Assembly: GCF_023159225.1 (NCBI RefSeq)
Contig: NC_063188.1
Span: 9,445,086-9,509,085, forward strand
Origin: Perognathus longimembris pacificus
Taxonomy: Eukaryota; Chordata; Mammalia; Rodentia; Heteromyidae
Length of the DNA: 64,000 bases
Direction of reading: 5' to 3'
Shown here: in pieces, positions 21,850-32,593 of the stretch
How positions within the stretch are numbered: the first letter of the stretch is position 1
Layout of the letters: every line of letters starts with the position of its first letter
The notes under the pieces: model-generated
What the model saw: the letters and a program-made list of their open reading frames with translations, nothing else
The model's database searches: none
What the model was told of the DNA's origin: nothing
Program-made: the position numbers and the translations under genes

Positions 21850-22500
21850 CCAAGCATTGAGCTAGAGGAAGAGTACTTAACAAAACAAAACTCCTTCTTT
21901 CCCCACAATTCTACTTAAAGGGAGAGGCAGATAATGAATAAATCAAATGAACTTGGGGATCAATCACATTTGTGGTGAGGTCTATAAAGAGAAGACCTAT
22001 AGGCATAAGGCATCGTGAGATGATTTCAGGTATCCAGGGATGTTAGCACGGGCTTCCCTCAGAAATCAACCATGGATTGGGATGTCAGTGAGGGGTAGGG
22101 GGATGACAAGGTGAAGAAGGGAGGAAAGAGCACCCTCATGAGAAGGAATAACACATACCAGGACCCTGTGGTTGAATGGGGGGGGAGGGTGGAAAATTTC
22201 AGGGACTGAAAGCTTTGTATGGCTGAAGCAAAAAACAATTTAGGAAATGAGGTGTAAGATGGGACTGAACAAGTGTTCATACTGCACCCAGCCATAAAGG
22301 GCCTAGGAATCGCTGCTGATGATATCAGTTCCTGTCCTAACATCATCAAGAAGCCTTTGAAGAAGTTATTAAATCAAGAGGAGACAAAGTTCTTGATCAT
22401 TCCAGCTGCAATGTGGTTTAGGGAGCAGACAGTAAGTTCAGGAAAATAGCTAGTAAACAAGTCTCATGGTGACTTGGATGGACTAGGATAATGGTTTGTA
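21850..22500 (-). repeat. L2-type ancient LINE fragment
   Basis: Follows the reversed L2 body: GAGAGGCAGATAATGAATAA, 'gggcttccctcagaaa', 'gagcaccctcatgagaagg', 'ggactgaaagctttgtatggctg', 'gccataaagggcctagga' and 'gtctcatggtgacttgg'. The neighbouring 21007-21174 and 22501-23079 hold nothing else that I recognise. Confidence 0.6.
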
Positions 22501-23079
22501 CCCACTGGTTGACCAGAAACTACACATAACTCAGATTCCAATTTCTTTACTTGCAAATTGTCTCCCAAACCATCAGTATACCATATCTCCAAGGTCAATC
22601 TATAAAGACACAAACACAAGTCAGTAATGTAGTATTAACAACAATTAATGTTCCATTAATGGTCAAACTGAAAAAAATAGTATGCATTGTCATCGCATAA
22701 AAGATTACAGCTGTGCCTTTTTTCCTGGTGAAGTAGTAAATATACAACAAATACCTAAATATGTTTTTTCTTCTATAGACTGACCTAAACACTTATAGAT
22801 AAAGCTAATGTTCCCCTTGGTTTCTACCTCAAATCCTGGCCCCTTCTGTCTTTCTTTATAAGCAATGTTTAAAATGTTTGAAAATTGGACACAAGAAGCA
22901 GAGTGATAATGTGGACCACCCCTTTGTACCTGAATACATGTAGCCACCGTATTTAGACCACTTGGAACTGATTGCATTGCAGCACCCATCTTGCAGTGGA
23001 CATGTATGTACATGTATGTACATGGCTCCCCTCCACTTCTGTGGTCAAAGGTCAGTTGGATCTGTGGTGAAAAATGTGC

Positions 23080-23315
23080 CCTACTTGTGCTTTCTTTTTT
23101 TTTTTTTGGCCAGTCCTGGGCCTTGAACTCAGGGCCTGAGCACTGTCCCTGGGTTCTTCCCGCTCAAGGCTAGCACTCTGCCACCTGAGCCACAGCGCCG
23201 CTTCTGGCCGTTTTCTGTATATTTGGTGCTGGGGAATCGAACCTAGGGCCTCGTGTATCCGAGGCAGGCACTCTTGCCACTAGGCTATATCCCCAGCCCC
23301 CTACTTGTGCTTTCT
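23080..23315 (-). mobile_element. IDL-Geo SINE with 16-bp target-site duplication
   Basis: Poly-T start, reversed Geo (GGCCAGTCCTGGGCCTTGAA ... AGCGCCGCTTCTGGCC), then reversed ID-like unit ending GGCTATATCCCCAGCCC. Body about 23096-23299. The 16-bp duplication CCTACTTGTGCTTTCT is perfect at 23080-23095 and 23300-23315. Low divergence marks a young copy. Confidence 0.97.
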
Positions 23316-23369
23316 AACAAGTGACTATTTTGCATATGTATGTTATACAACTCTCAAAGGTCAATATTG

Positions 23370-23445
23370 TTGGTTTAAAGCTTAAGTGTTCTATGCATGA
23401 GAACTTCAGTTCAATTCCCAGCACAGCAAGAAAATAAATAAAATA
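23370..23445 (+). mobile_element. Possible degraded ID-like SINE
   Basis: AAGTGTTCTATGCATGAGAA and CAGTTCAATTCCCAGCACAG followed by an A-rich tail resemble the second half of an ID element. Confidence 0.4.
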
Positions 23446-23599
23446 AAGTACAAGTGTTTTGTGCCTTAAATTTGACCATAAAGGAAGCTCACTTAGGAAA
23501 CTAGCATCCAGGGCAAGTTTGAGACCCAGAACATTACCAAGGACCCAGAAATCCTAGTGGATCTCCTCTGCTTCTCCTCCCTCTCACATTGCTTAAAAA

Positions 23600-23825
23600 A
23601 ATTATACAGTCACTATAATATAGAATGTACACTTCTGCCTATGGTTTCTTTTGCTCAGTACCAGGCTTAGGAGATTTGCTCATGTTCTCTGTGTGCAGCA
23701 GCAATTCAGTCATTATCAGTACTGCTGCATAGTGTTCCATTGTACAAACAGACTACACAATTTACTTATCTTCTGTTAATAGACAATTTCTTTCCAATTT
23801 GGGCTTTTATGGGTTCATTAACGTG
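23600..23825 (-). mobile_element. Old L1 3' fragment
   Basis: CTGCATAGTGTTCCATTGTA followed by 'atttacttatcttctgttaatagacaatttctttccaatttggg' is the reversed L1 post-ORF2 region. Confidence 0.6.
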
Positions 23826-23851
23826 TGTGTGTTTGCATGAGCACTTGCAAA

Positions 23852-23852
<1 letters not shown>

Positions 23853-23886
<34 letters not shown>
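23853..23886. repeat. (GT)n microsatellite at a SINE tail
   Basis: About 16 GT units directly before the reversed Geo unit. Confidence 0.9.
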
Positions 23887-23888
<2 letters not shown>

Positions 23889-24112
23889 TCATACTAGGGC
23901 TTGAACTCAGGGCCATGGTGCTGTCCCTTAGCTGTTTTTCTCAACAGTGGTACTCTACAACTTGAGCCACAGCTCCACTTCTGACTTTGTGGTGGTTAAT
24001 TGGAGATAAGAGTTTCACAGACTTTCCTGCCTGAGCTGTCTTTGAACTGCAATCCTCAGATCTCAGCCTCCTCAGTAGCAGAATTATAGGTGTGAGCCAC
24101 TGGCACCAAGCA
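23887..24112 (-). mobile_element. B1-Geo dimeric SINE
   Basis: Reversed Geo (GGGCTTGAACTCAGGGCCAT ... CTTGAGCCACAGCTCCACT), linker (GGTTAATTGGAGATAAGAG), reversed B1-like head ending GGTGTGAGCCACTGGC. Confidence 0.9.
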
Positions 24113-24279
24113 AGTAAATATATTTTTATTATACCTGAGCAAGAGTTTTCAGCTTCAAACTTTGCCATTTCAGGAAGACTGAGGCATGGGAGGTTAAAGA
24201 TGATAATATAGTAACTGAAATATGATAAATTTAAGGAAGAACTCAAATAGTGCAATTCCTTAGAAAGACAAAGTCAAAA

Positions 24280-24574
24280 ATTCAGCAAAATAAAATGGCA
24301 GGAAGCAGGTACTTTAAAGAGGTGGCATGGGGTCAAGGGGAGAGGAGTAGACAAATGAAGATGAGAAGAGGGGGAAAGGGCAGTCAAGAATCCAATGTAT
24401 ATCCGACAAAATTAAGAAGAGTGAAAAAAGGGGTCGGTAGAGGAGAGATGGGTAAGGATGTTGAAGGAAGTGACATTAACCACAATGCACTGTATTCATA
24501 AACTGCTTTGTTAAATGGCAACTCCTTTGTACAACTACTTAAAGAAAATAAAAACCAACACAAAAATAAAAAAT
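24280..24574 (+). mobile_element. L1-like 3' end (CAACTACTTA family)
   Basis: Purine-rich 3'UTR followed by 'ctcctttgtacaactacttaaagaaaataaaaacc' and an A-rich tail. The IDL-Geo copy immediately to the right inserted into this tail. Confidence 0.55.
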
Positions 24575-24797
24575 GGCTTCTCAGACTTTTTGGCCAGTCT
24601 TGGGCCTTGAACTCAGGGCCTGAGCACTGTCCCTGGCTTCTTTTTGCTCAAGGCTAGCACTCTACCACTTGAGCCACAGCGCCACTTCTGGCCTTTTCTA
24701 TATATGTGGTGCTGGGGAATCGAATCCAGGGCTTCATGTATACGAGGCAAGCACTCTTGCCACTAGGCCATATTCCCAGTCGGCTTCTCAGACTTTT
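24575..24797 (-). mobile_element. IDL-Geo SINE with 16-bp target-site duplication
   Basis: Reversed Geo then reversed ID-like unit (ATCGAATCCAGGGCTTCATG ... CATATTCCCAG). The 16-bp repeat GGCTTCTCAGACTTTT is perfect at 24575-24590 and 24782-24797. Confidence 0.96.
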
Positions 24798-24835
24798 GAC
24801 AAGTGGTTGTAGATATAGAAAATAGTGGCTGCAAG

Positions 24836-25062
24836 GTGGGTGCTGGTGACTCATGCCTGTAATCCTCGCTCCTCAGGTGGCTGAGGTCTGAGGATGGCAG
24901 TTCAAAGCCAGATTGGGCAGGAAAGTCTGTAAGACTCTTTCTCCAATAAACTACTCACAAGAATCCAGAAGTAGCGCTGTGGTTCAAGTGGTAGAACGCT
25001 ATCCTTGAGCACAAAGAGGCTCTGGAACAGCACCCATGTCCTGAGTTCAAGCCCCAGGAAGG
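24836..25062 (+). mobile_element. B1-Geo dimeric SINE
   Basis: B1-like head (GGTGACTCATGCCTGTAATC), linker (CTCCAATAAACTACTCAC), Geo unit (GCTGTGGTTCAAGTGGTAG ... GAGTTCAAGCCCCAGG). Confidence 0.9.
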
Positions 25063-25484
25063 GAAACAGGAAAAGAAAGTAGTAGATGCAGAGCCTGAAT
25101 CCAAACCCAGGCAGTAGTCTCGCCCTTTAACCCTCGTCGCCCCTTTGTCTGGCTCACTGCTGTGCTGTGAGGTGGCACTTCCCCCTCAGTGCTAGTTGAG
25201 ATCAGCTGGCTAATATGCTACAGTACTGCAGTGGGCCCTGCCTTCTACCATGTACAAGTCACTGTCCCTGTCCCTTCCGTCATGTGCAAGTTACAGTTTC
25301 ATTCCTCTTTGTGTCTTGAGATCCAGAGTGAATGCCGGGTAAGTGAATGCTCTTGGCTTAAGAGAACCGCATGGTTCAGAAGAATCTGGGAATTTCTAGG
25401 TGTAAAATGCAAACAGGTCATAAGCAAATGGCTCAAGAACACATTCAGCCAGGTACAAGGGTAATAAAAGCTTTCCAAAGAATC

Positions 25485-25680
25485 TCATGGTGTAAAGTGA
25501 TTAGCCTGGCACATGGCAAGTACATAAACTGTAGTTATTTCACACTACACTAATAATAAGAACAGTTCACATTTAACAAGCAATTACCATGTGCCAAGCG
25601 CTGCTGTAAGTGGTTTATTTAACTAATTTAATCCTCATGATAACACTATAAAGTACTATTGTCCCTATTGCATTGGTCAG
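25485..25680. repeat. Two MIR-type relics, tail to tail
   Basis: A plus-strand MIR end (AGCCTGGCACATGGCAAGTAC, about 25503-25545) is followed at once by a minus-strand MIR start (CAATTACCATGTGCCAAGCG ... TTTAATCCTCATGATAACAC, about 25580-25660). Confidence 0.6.
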
Positions 25681-26749
25681 GGTCTAAGTAGTAAAACAGA
25701 AACCACTTCAAGAGTAAGTGATCCTGAGAATTAAATGCCTGAAATTAGTGACCCAGGTAAGGGAAGACCTGAAATTTAAAAAAAAAAAAAGAAAAAAAAA
25801 AGATGAAGAGGCAACGTGGACATGAGTGGCAGCTGAAAGCCAGTTGTGCTAGGGAGCTGGAGGAGCAAAGAAGTCTGCATTACAGAGTGCAGGGGCTGAG
25901 GCTACCCAGAGGAAGTTGGATCCATAGTCATCATTTCTTGAATAGGACAAAAGATACCCCAAAAGGTGCTTGGGGGGAGGGGGCCCTGAGCCTGGTACTT
26001 TCAGCGATGAAATGGATAAAATGGGAGAAGCTAGTCCACTGGGACACAGAAAGACTGGGAAAGAGATTCCCTGGTTTTTCCCTTCCTTTCCTATACCTGC
26101 GTCCATGGAGTATCTCCCAGTAGTTGGATACAGTGGTAAGGCAGCCTGGGAAATGACCCGCAAGGTCAGATGCCCTGTTCTTCCGAGCAAAGCAAACAAA
26201 AAGATAGTCATGAACTTGAGGGGTCATCAGGCCCACCATTGGAACAGCCCCAACTCAGGCATAGAAATGTCAGTATACAAAAAGCAACAACGCCTGGCTC
26301 TTTGGTAACTCTGACCTGTAATAGGGTTTAGTCTGGAGAGCTACAAACTAGTTTGGCTTGTATTGGGCCACTTAACCCCCTGAATGGCTTTGATTATGCC
26401 ATGACTAGGGGACCCATGTCTTCAGCCTCTCTTACAACCCATTCTCCTTACACAAGGACAAGGATCAATTCTGTAATAGGTCCCACCTTAGATTCCTGAG
26501 CAGGGCTGCTGGGTTAGAGATGGTATTAGGCTAAAGCATTTGTGCCAAAGTAAATCAACCACATCATTGAATTTACCATGTAGTTTGGCTACCATTTTTT
26601 TATTTGTAACAGGCTATTTGGAAGAAGCAAACACTGCACAGACTTACATACTGGAGCAAGCTCTTATCAAGGATTGGTAGTAGCCACTAGCCACTAATCT
26701 TTGGGCCATTCTTTTTGTTACCTTTATCTTTAGAGAAGCAATGTAATTT
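25681..26749. other. Unidentified, possibly old LTR or L1-derived sequence
   Basis: The beginning (TTGGTCAGGGTCTAAGTAG ... AACAGAAACCACTTCAAGAG) resembles a widespread ancient mammalian repeat. An A-rich stretch lies at 25765-25800. The remainder (25800-26749) is not assigned. Open frames of up to 120 codons on both strands overlap one another, which argues against coding. Confidence 0.3.
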
Positions 26750-26855
26750 AAAAGTAGGGAAGAAAAAGCACCATATTATAATTTGGTCATCCCTTCTGTC
26801 ACTAATTGTGTGGGCAAGTCATTTAACTTCTCTCTAATTTCAGTTTCCTTCCCTG
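26750..26855 (+). repeat. MIR-type ancient SINE
   Basis: Contains 'ctgtcactaattgtgtgggcaagtcatttaacttctctctaatttcagtttccttcc', split here for recognition as the MIR core 'gggcaagtcatttaacttct'. Confidence 0.65.
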
Positions 26856-27117
26856 TCAACACCAACCCAAGCTGTCCTGCCAACTACAATGAGTTTCTGT
26901 CAAGCACTTGGGAAGCCAAGGCATCCTGCAGTTCTAAAGGTTGTTTCCCTTACAATATGCTGAATCCATTCCTGACTTGGAAGGAAGATACCAAACATGC
27001 CTCAAAACTTGGAGTGGGAAGTCACGGAAGTTTAATGACACAGACATATTCAATGGCAGGACATTGAGACACAGAATGGATGGCACAAAACTCAACTGCA
27101 CAGGATCTTGTGACAAA

Positions 27118-27118
<1 letters not shown>

Positions 27119-27151
<33 letters not shown>
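27119..27151. repeat. (TG)n microsatellite
   Basis: About 16 TG units in unique sequence, not at a SINE tail. Confidence 0.9.
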
Positions 27152-27153
<2 letters not shown>

Positions 27154-28344
27154 AATGGGTGACAAGTTGGTAGCATAGAGTGCAGACAATGGGGAGAAGA
27201 TTGCAGAGGAGGTGGTGTTACCATAAGAATGGCCCCCCACTGCCACCCCGGGGAAGGGAAAAACAGATGCAAGGAGTGTAAGAGGATGATTCTGGAGATA
27301 CTTGAGAACTTCCCATGTGGGTGGGCATGGTATGTGATAATTCTGGCAGTGGACATCCTGTACTGGACTGGACCAAAGCTTTGGAGAAAGAGAGGGGAAG
27401 GCTGTTCCTGCTAGAGCTCCCATCCTAGCAGTGACAAAGGCATGCAACCCAAACTAGCATGTCTTTCAAAACTGTGTGCAGGACTACCTTGGCCTGGCCC
27501 ACAGGCCTTGCCTCTGCCTGGGGAGTCGGGGTGTGGGTGAGGGTCAGAGCCATCCGTGGACACCTGTGTGCTCACTCCCAACAGCTGGGCCACCTCTTTA
27601 AGGGCAGCCTTGTATTCCTCTGGTCACAGGCCAATCCCTGCCCCCTCCCTCCCAAATACCCAGCTGCTGCTCTGGGAAGGGACTCAGGCCATTAGTGAAG
27701 ACAGAAGGAGACAAAGGGGACCCTTTTGTGTCTCCAGATCCTGCAGCTCCCTAGCTGTTCCTATGTGCACACAGATGTCTGCAGGCTCCGCGAATGTTGT
27801 CTGATAGCCAAGGAGGGCAGTGGGCCAGGTCAGGGAACTGGGACTCGAGCCAGCACGGTCTGCCCTGGACTCCTGCCAAAGTCTGAGTCTTTCCTGCTGG
27901 AATCCATGCCAAGGGAATGTCCAGTGGCAGATCCCAGCATCCCAAGCTCTTCAGGCCCATCATGTCTTCAGAGGAAAAATGCTAGGTGCCTGTTGTCCAA
28001 GAGCCCTGGCATCTCGAATTAGAGCCAGGCATTAGAAGCTGGCATCTGGAAGCTTCAGCTAGAGAAGAGTGTGTTTGGGAATCCTCAAAGTCCATTTGGG
28101 GGTAAGAAACATACTTGGAGTTTTGCAGAGTTCTGGAGATCCAGGTGGTCCTGTTACTCTACTAGATCTGCCCCATTTGATGGGATCAAAGAAAGACCAT
28201 GGAGAATGCAAGCGTTCCTGAGAATAAGACCTCAAGCAGAGCTTCCAAACCTTTTCTCCATGTCTCTTCAGTTTTTGTTCCTGCTTTTATTTTGTTCGTA
28301 TTGCTGTTCTAGTGAGTCAAGGGGTGAACCAATTCAGCAGTGAT
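27152..28344. other. Unique sequence, moderately GC-rich
   Basis: SINE-free. Overlapping open frames of 60-98 codons on both strands between 27.4 and 28.0 kb reflect elevated G+C. No domain, splice context or CpG cluster supports an exon. Confidence 0.4.
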
Positions 28345-28500
28345 ATTCACTAGACACTATAATTGAAATGAACTATACAGCTTAGAGGGGAGGTCGGGAG
28401 GAGGTGACACTTTTTAAAAGGAAATGTAATCATTGCCTGATTTATGGAACTGTAACTCCATTGCACATCACCGTTACAATAAAATTAAATTTTAAAAAAT
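28345..28500 (+). mobile_element. L1-type 3' end (TTTGACAATAAA family), short
   Basis: Purine tract (GGGGAGGTCGGGAGGAGGTG), then GTAATCATTGCCTGATTTATG, a 'ctgtaactccattgcacatcaccgttacaataaaa' end and an A/T-rich tail. It is 5'-truncated. Confidence 0.6.
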
Positions 28501-29014
28501 TGCTGTCCCAGAAAACTCCCTCCCAGCATTGGATTTTGCACTGGGCAATTATGAAACAGGACGTAGATTTTGGAGGACAGCTTTGTGAGAAAAGGCTCCA
28601 GGAATGTTCCTGACTGGACAGCGGTGCTCAGGAGAAAGACCAGGGCAGCAACTAAAGCTGTATTCACTCAATGGGCTCATAGGCAGGCATTGGTTCAGTT
28701 GTATCACATGCGGGGGTATGGTGAGCAGAGACCCTTTCACAACAATAGAATGAGACTGCCCAGAAGGAGTTAGATAGACTATGGAATGACTTCTGATCTT
28801 GAGGAAGAGACGGGTTAAGTGCTAAGGGAAGAGGTTGCACTGTAGGTGAGAGGATACTCCAGTGCACAGAGTATGGGCACTGGGCTGGGCTGACAACAGT
28901 GAGCAAGGCCTCAGCCTCTTGGCTGGGAGCTAAGGGGGCATCTTTGAAAGCATGTTTCTAGTTCCACAGCACCAGGAGCACCGGGCCAGTTTGGCAGGAA
29001 CTCCAGGACCCACG
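28501..29014. other. Unique sequence
   Basis: No repeat or exon recognised. Confidence 0.4.
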
Positions 29015-29235
29015 AATGTATGGTAGCGGGAGCAATGGCTTTCCTTAAAGCATGAAAGGCTTGAGTTCAAATCCCAGAAGTGCCATTTTAAAACTCGTAT
29101 TAAAATTGGGCATGTGATTTAGTCATGTTGAGCCTCCATTTCCTCAACTGGCAAATGGAGATATGTTTTCATAATCTCAATGGGTTGATGTATGGGAATT
29201 GAATGAGAAGTGTCTGTGAAAATGTATAGGACACA
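29015..29235 (+). repeat. MIR-type ancient SINE
   Basis: MIR order in sense: CTTGAGTTCAAATCCCAGAA, then 'catgtgatttagtcatgttgagcctccatttcctc' and 'ggcaaatggagatatg'. Confidence 0.65.
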
Positions 29236-29489
29236 GATGGGCAACATTTTTAACACAAGCATGTACTGTGGAAATGGAAGGAATCTTGGGAAAAGGAGAA
29301 ATCCAGCCATTACCATGGACAGTTAGAAATTAATTTTCCAGAATGCAAGCCAAACCCAACATCCTTGTCTTGGGACTGCTTAGAGATTCTATTTAGCCTT
29401 ATACTGGAAATAGAGTTTTCGCAGAGGAGCCTCTTGGTCAGATTTTTTTGGGGGGGCCGGGGGAGAGGTAGGAGAAAGAATAAAGGTTT

Positions 29490-29590
29490 TGGAGGAAGAC
29501 TTACTTAGGCTTGAACCCCTAACTCTAGCACAGGTGTACAACCTTGGACAAGTTCATTAACCATTTTTGTGGCATTTGTAAAATGGGAAT
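29490..29590 (+). repeat. MIR-type ancient SINE
   Basis: Sense MIR core: 'caaccttggacaagttcattaacc' followed by TTGTAAAATGGGAATACC. Confidence 0.7.
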
Positions 29591-29745
29591 ACCTGGTGTG
29601 GGCTGCATCCCCTCCCCCTCAGATTTACATGTTGAAGGCCTAACCTCTAGTACCTAGCAATACATCTTTATTTGGAAATCGGATCTTCGCAGATGATTAA
29701 GTTAAAATGAGGTCATTAGAGTGGACCCTAATCTAATCTGACTGA
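29591..29745 (+). mobile_element. ERVL-MaLR (MLT1/MST-type) LTR, left half
   Basis: Recognisable by ACATGTTGAAGGCCTAACCT, 'atctttatttggaaatcggatc' and CTAATCTAATCTGACTG. The LTR is interrupted at 29746 by another LTR and resumes at 30329. No internal genes. Confidence 0.75.
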
Positions 29746-30328
29746 TGTGATGGTTAATTTTAGGTATCAACTTGCCTGGATTAAGGGATATTGGATAGCT
29801 GGTAAAGCTGTCTGTGGGGGTGGTGTTTCCGGAAAGGATTGACATTTGAATCACTGGACAGCGTAAGGAAGATGTACCTTCCCCCACTGTGGGTGGGCAC
29901 TGTCCCTGTTGCTGAGAGCCCACATGAAACAAAAAGACAGAAGAAAAATGATCCCACTCAGTCTCTTCCCTACCTAAGACACCCACCTGCTCCTGCCGCT
30001 AAACATAATACTACGCTCTCTGTGCTTCCAACTCAGATACCTGCAACAGCAGCACTCCAGGTTCTTAGGCCTTTGCGCATGCTCTAAGAATTCTACTGTT
30101 TTCTCTCCTGGTCTTCATGTCGTTGTGCTTGGAGAAGCCAGAAAATCCTGCCATGCCATGGCTTGAAGGAGAAGGATTTTCTAGCTCCTCTGGTTCTCTA
30201 GTGCATAGATGACATATAATGACACTTCTCAGCTTCCGTAATTGTGTGAGCCATTCTCCTATAATAAGTCTTCTCTCACCTATCTGTGTCTTCCTTTGAT
30301 GCCATTTCTCTAGAGAACTCTAATACCA
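29746..30328 (+). mobile_element. ERVL (MLT2-type) solo LTR nested in a MaLR LTR
   Basis: It starts TGTGATGGTTAATTTTAGGT and contains 'gcattgacatttgaatcactgg'-like and GTGGGTGGGCACTGTCC motifs. It ends with AATTGTGTGAGCCATTCTCC, a 'tataataagtcttctctc' polyadenylation region and TCTAGAGAACTCTAATACCA. It is a complete but diverged LTR without internal region. Confidence 0.75.
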
Positions 30329-30615
30329 GTGGTGTCAGGACAAAAACAGAGAAATGTGGAAAGAGACAGACATGCAGAGAGAACATGATAACAGATTGGG
30401 GTGATGTATCTACAAGCCAAGGAATAACGAAGATCGTAGCACAGCATGGAAAATTGGAGGAGTGGAACAGATTCTCCCTTGCAGCCCTCAGAAGGAAAGC
30501 TACTGACACCTTGACCTTGCACTTCTAACCTCCAGAACTGTAAACCAATATATTTCTGTTGTTTAAGCTGTCCAGTATGTGGTACTTTGTTATGACAGTC
30601 CTAGAAAAATAATAC
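30329..30615 (+). mobile_element. ERVL-MaLR LTR, right half
   Basis: Continues the element split at 29746: ATGTATCTACAAGCCAAGG, 'gaacagattctcccttgcagccctcagaagg', CACTTCTAACCTCCAGAACT, and the end 'gtggtactttgttatgac..ctagaaaaataatacg'. Confidence 0.8.
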
Positions 30616-30714
30616 GCCTATCTTAATGGAGGATTAGAGGTAATCTTGGCAGTAATTATGGCTATTAATTTGATTGCTTTTTTATCTTAGGTATGACTGG
30701 GGAGTTCCTAGGAA

Positions 30715-30848
30715 GCAATAGAGTGTGTTGTGAGTACCACAGGTCCTAGGGCCTGACAAAAGCCTGGATGCACTACTTAGTGTTATCTTGGATACGTTAT
30801 TCAAACTACTTGACCTTTAGGTCCTCCGCTCTGATGGAGATAAGAATA
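30715..30848 (+). repeat. MIR-type ancient SINE, left part
   Basis: Sense MIR motifs (AGGGCCTGACAAAAGCCTGG, 'cttggatacgttattcaaactacttgacc'). A B1-Geo insertion interrupts it, and the 3' part appears at about 31085-31185. Confidence 0.55.
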
Positions 30849-31078
30849 GCTGAGCACCAGTGGCTCATGTCTATAATCCTAGCTACTCAGGAAACTGAGA
30901 TCTGAGGATCACAGTTTGAAGCCAGCCCGCCCAGCAAAAAACCCCAAAACTTTTATCTCATTTAACTAGCAAAGAGCCAGAAGTGGAGGTGTGGTTCAAG
31001 AGGCAGAGGTCCAGTCTTGAGCAAAAATACTGGGGAAAAGCAAAAGGCCCTGAGTTCAAGTCCCACTACTGTCTCACA
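30849..31078 (+). mobile_element. B1-Geo dimeric SINE in a MIR
   Basis: B1-like head (CACCAGTGGCTCATGTCTAT ... CTACTCAGGAAACTGAG), linker, Geo unit (GAGTTCAAGTCCCACTACTG), short CACA tail. Confidence 0.9.
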
Positions 31079-31084
31079 CATACA

Positions 31085-31185
31085 AAGAAAAACAGGACTT
31101 ACTTCAGAGGGTTACGAAGAAAGCAGAGCTTTAATGACGATGTAGGTCAGTGTTGAGCATATTAAAGCACTCAGTAAGTGAGGGG
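31085..31185 (+). repeat. MIR-type ancient SINE, right part
   Basis: 'acttcagagggttacgaagaaagcagagct' and AAGCACTCAGTAAGTG match the MIR 3' half. The stretch 31186-31459 is AT-rich and unassigned. Confidence 0.5.
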
Positions 31186-31459
31186 AGGTGAAATGGGAAG
31201 AAGTAAGTCAATGCGTAAAATATTATAGTAGTTAGATAGGAAGAATAAGTTCTGTTGTTCTGGGCATAATAAGTTTACTAGTTAACAATAATCGCTATGT
31301 ATCATAAAATTGTTAGAAGAGAGGATTTTGATTATACTCACTGCAAGGAAATGATAGAAGTTTAGAGAGATTGATATGTAAATTATCCTGTTGATTAATA
31401 GATACATGAATCAAAACATCATCTTCTACCTCAGAAATATGTATATTAAGTGTCAATTA

Positions 31460-31691
31460 AAAATAAAATTAGGGCTGGGGATATGGCCTAGTGGCAAGAG
31501 TGCCTGCCTCATATACATGAGGCCCTGGGTTCGATTCCCCAACACCACATATACAGAAAATGGCCAGAAGTGGCGCTGTGGCTCAAGTGGCAGAGTGCTA
31601 GCCTCGAGCAAAAAGAAGCCAGGGACAGTGCTCAGGCCCTGAGTCTAAGCCCCAGGACTGGCCAAAAATAGAATAAAATAAAATAAAATTA
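31460..31691 (+). mobile_element. IDL-Geo SINE with target-site duplication
   Basis: Well-preserved ID-like unit (GGGCTGGGGATATGGCCTAG ... TTCGATTCCCCAACACCAC) and Geo unit (GGCCAGAAGTGGCGCTGTGG ... CCAGGACTGGCC). The 12-bp repeat AAAATAAAATTA lies at 31460-31471 and 31680-31691. A second SINE starts at the next base. Confidence 0.93.
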
Positions 31692-31912
31692 AGGTGTAAT
31701 CCTAGCTACTCAGGAGGCTGAGTTTTAAGGATCATGGTTTGAAGCCAGCCCCGGGTAGAAAAGCCCATGAGATTATCTCCAATTAGCCAGCAAAAGAAGC
31801 TGGAAGTAGAGCTGTGCTTCCTTCCCGTGGTAGAGCACCAGCCTTAAGCTCAAGGCCAGCACCCAGGCCCTGAATTTAAGCCCAAGGACTGGCACGTGTG
31901 CACACACACACA
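31692..31912 (+). mobile_element. B1-Geo SINE, 5'-truncated
   Basis: Begins inside the B1-like head (TGTAATCCTAGCTACTCAGG). The Geo unit is interrupted by a short TTCCTTCCC insertion and ends CCCAAGGACTGGCAC plus a short CA run. Confidence 0.85.
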
Positions 31913-32296
31913 AAATAAGTTAATAAAATTTATTTCATAAAAAGTGCTCAATCAGTGGTAGTCATCATTGCTATGATAATAATAGTAATGTAGTATACTT
32001 CTACAAGTTTAGCTCAAGTTTGGTCTTTTCAAAACTTTTCTTAAAATACTCTAATTTGTTGATTTTTCTTTCCTCTTAATGCCTGTACCCCAAAGCTTAA
32101 TATTTCATTGTATATTGTCTTCTGGACTATTTGTTATTTAAGTATATACCTTTCTCTTTCCAAAGACATCAAGAGCTCTATGAAAGCATGGGTTACATCT
32201 TTCTTATGTTTCTGGGTATCTCACAACACCTATGGGGATAGATTTGTCACCACCAGTATACTTGATTTTGGATCACCTTTCAAAGGTGGTAATTTC
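31913..32296. other. AT-rich sequence with a possible MIR/L2 end
   Basis: AAGTGCTCAATCAGTGGTAG (about 31941-31960) resembles a MIR/L2 tail. The rest is unassigned. Confidence 0.35.
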
Positions 32297-32593
32297 AGCT
32301 GAGTGTTGGTAGCTCACACCTGCAATCTGAACTATTTAGGAGGCCAAGACCTGAAGATCCAGGGTCAAAGTCAGCCTGGGGAGGAACTTCCCTGTGACTC
32401 TTACCTCCAATGAACTGCCAAAATAACACCAACAACCAACAAAGTGAAACAAAACAAAACAAAAAAATGAAGTGGATCTGTGGCTCAATGTGGTGAAGTG
32501 CTAATCTTGAACAACAACAACAAAAAATGCTCAGGGGTAGCACTCAGGCCCTTGAGTTCAAGCTCCAGGACCATACCAAAAAAAAAAAAAGGT
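32297..32593 (+). mobile_element. B1-Geo dimeric SINE with expanded linker
   Basis: B1-like head (GTTGGTAGCTCACACCTGC), linker enlarged by AACAA/AAAAC repeats, Geo unit (ATCTGTGGCTCAATGTGG ... CTTGAGTTCAAGCTCC), A12 tail. Confidence 0.85.
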
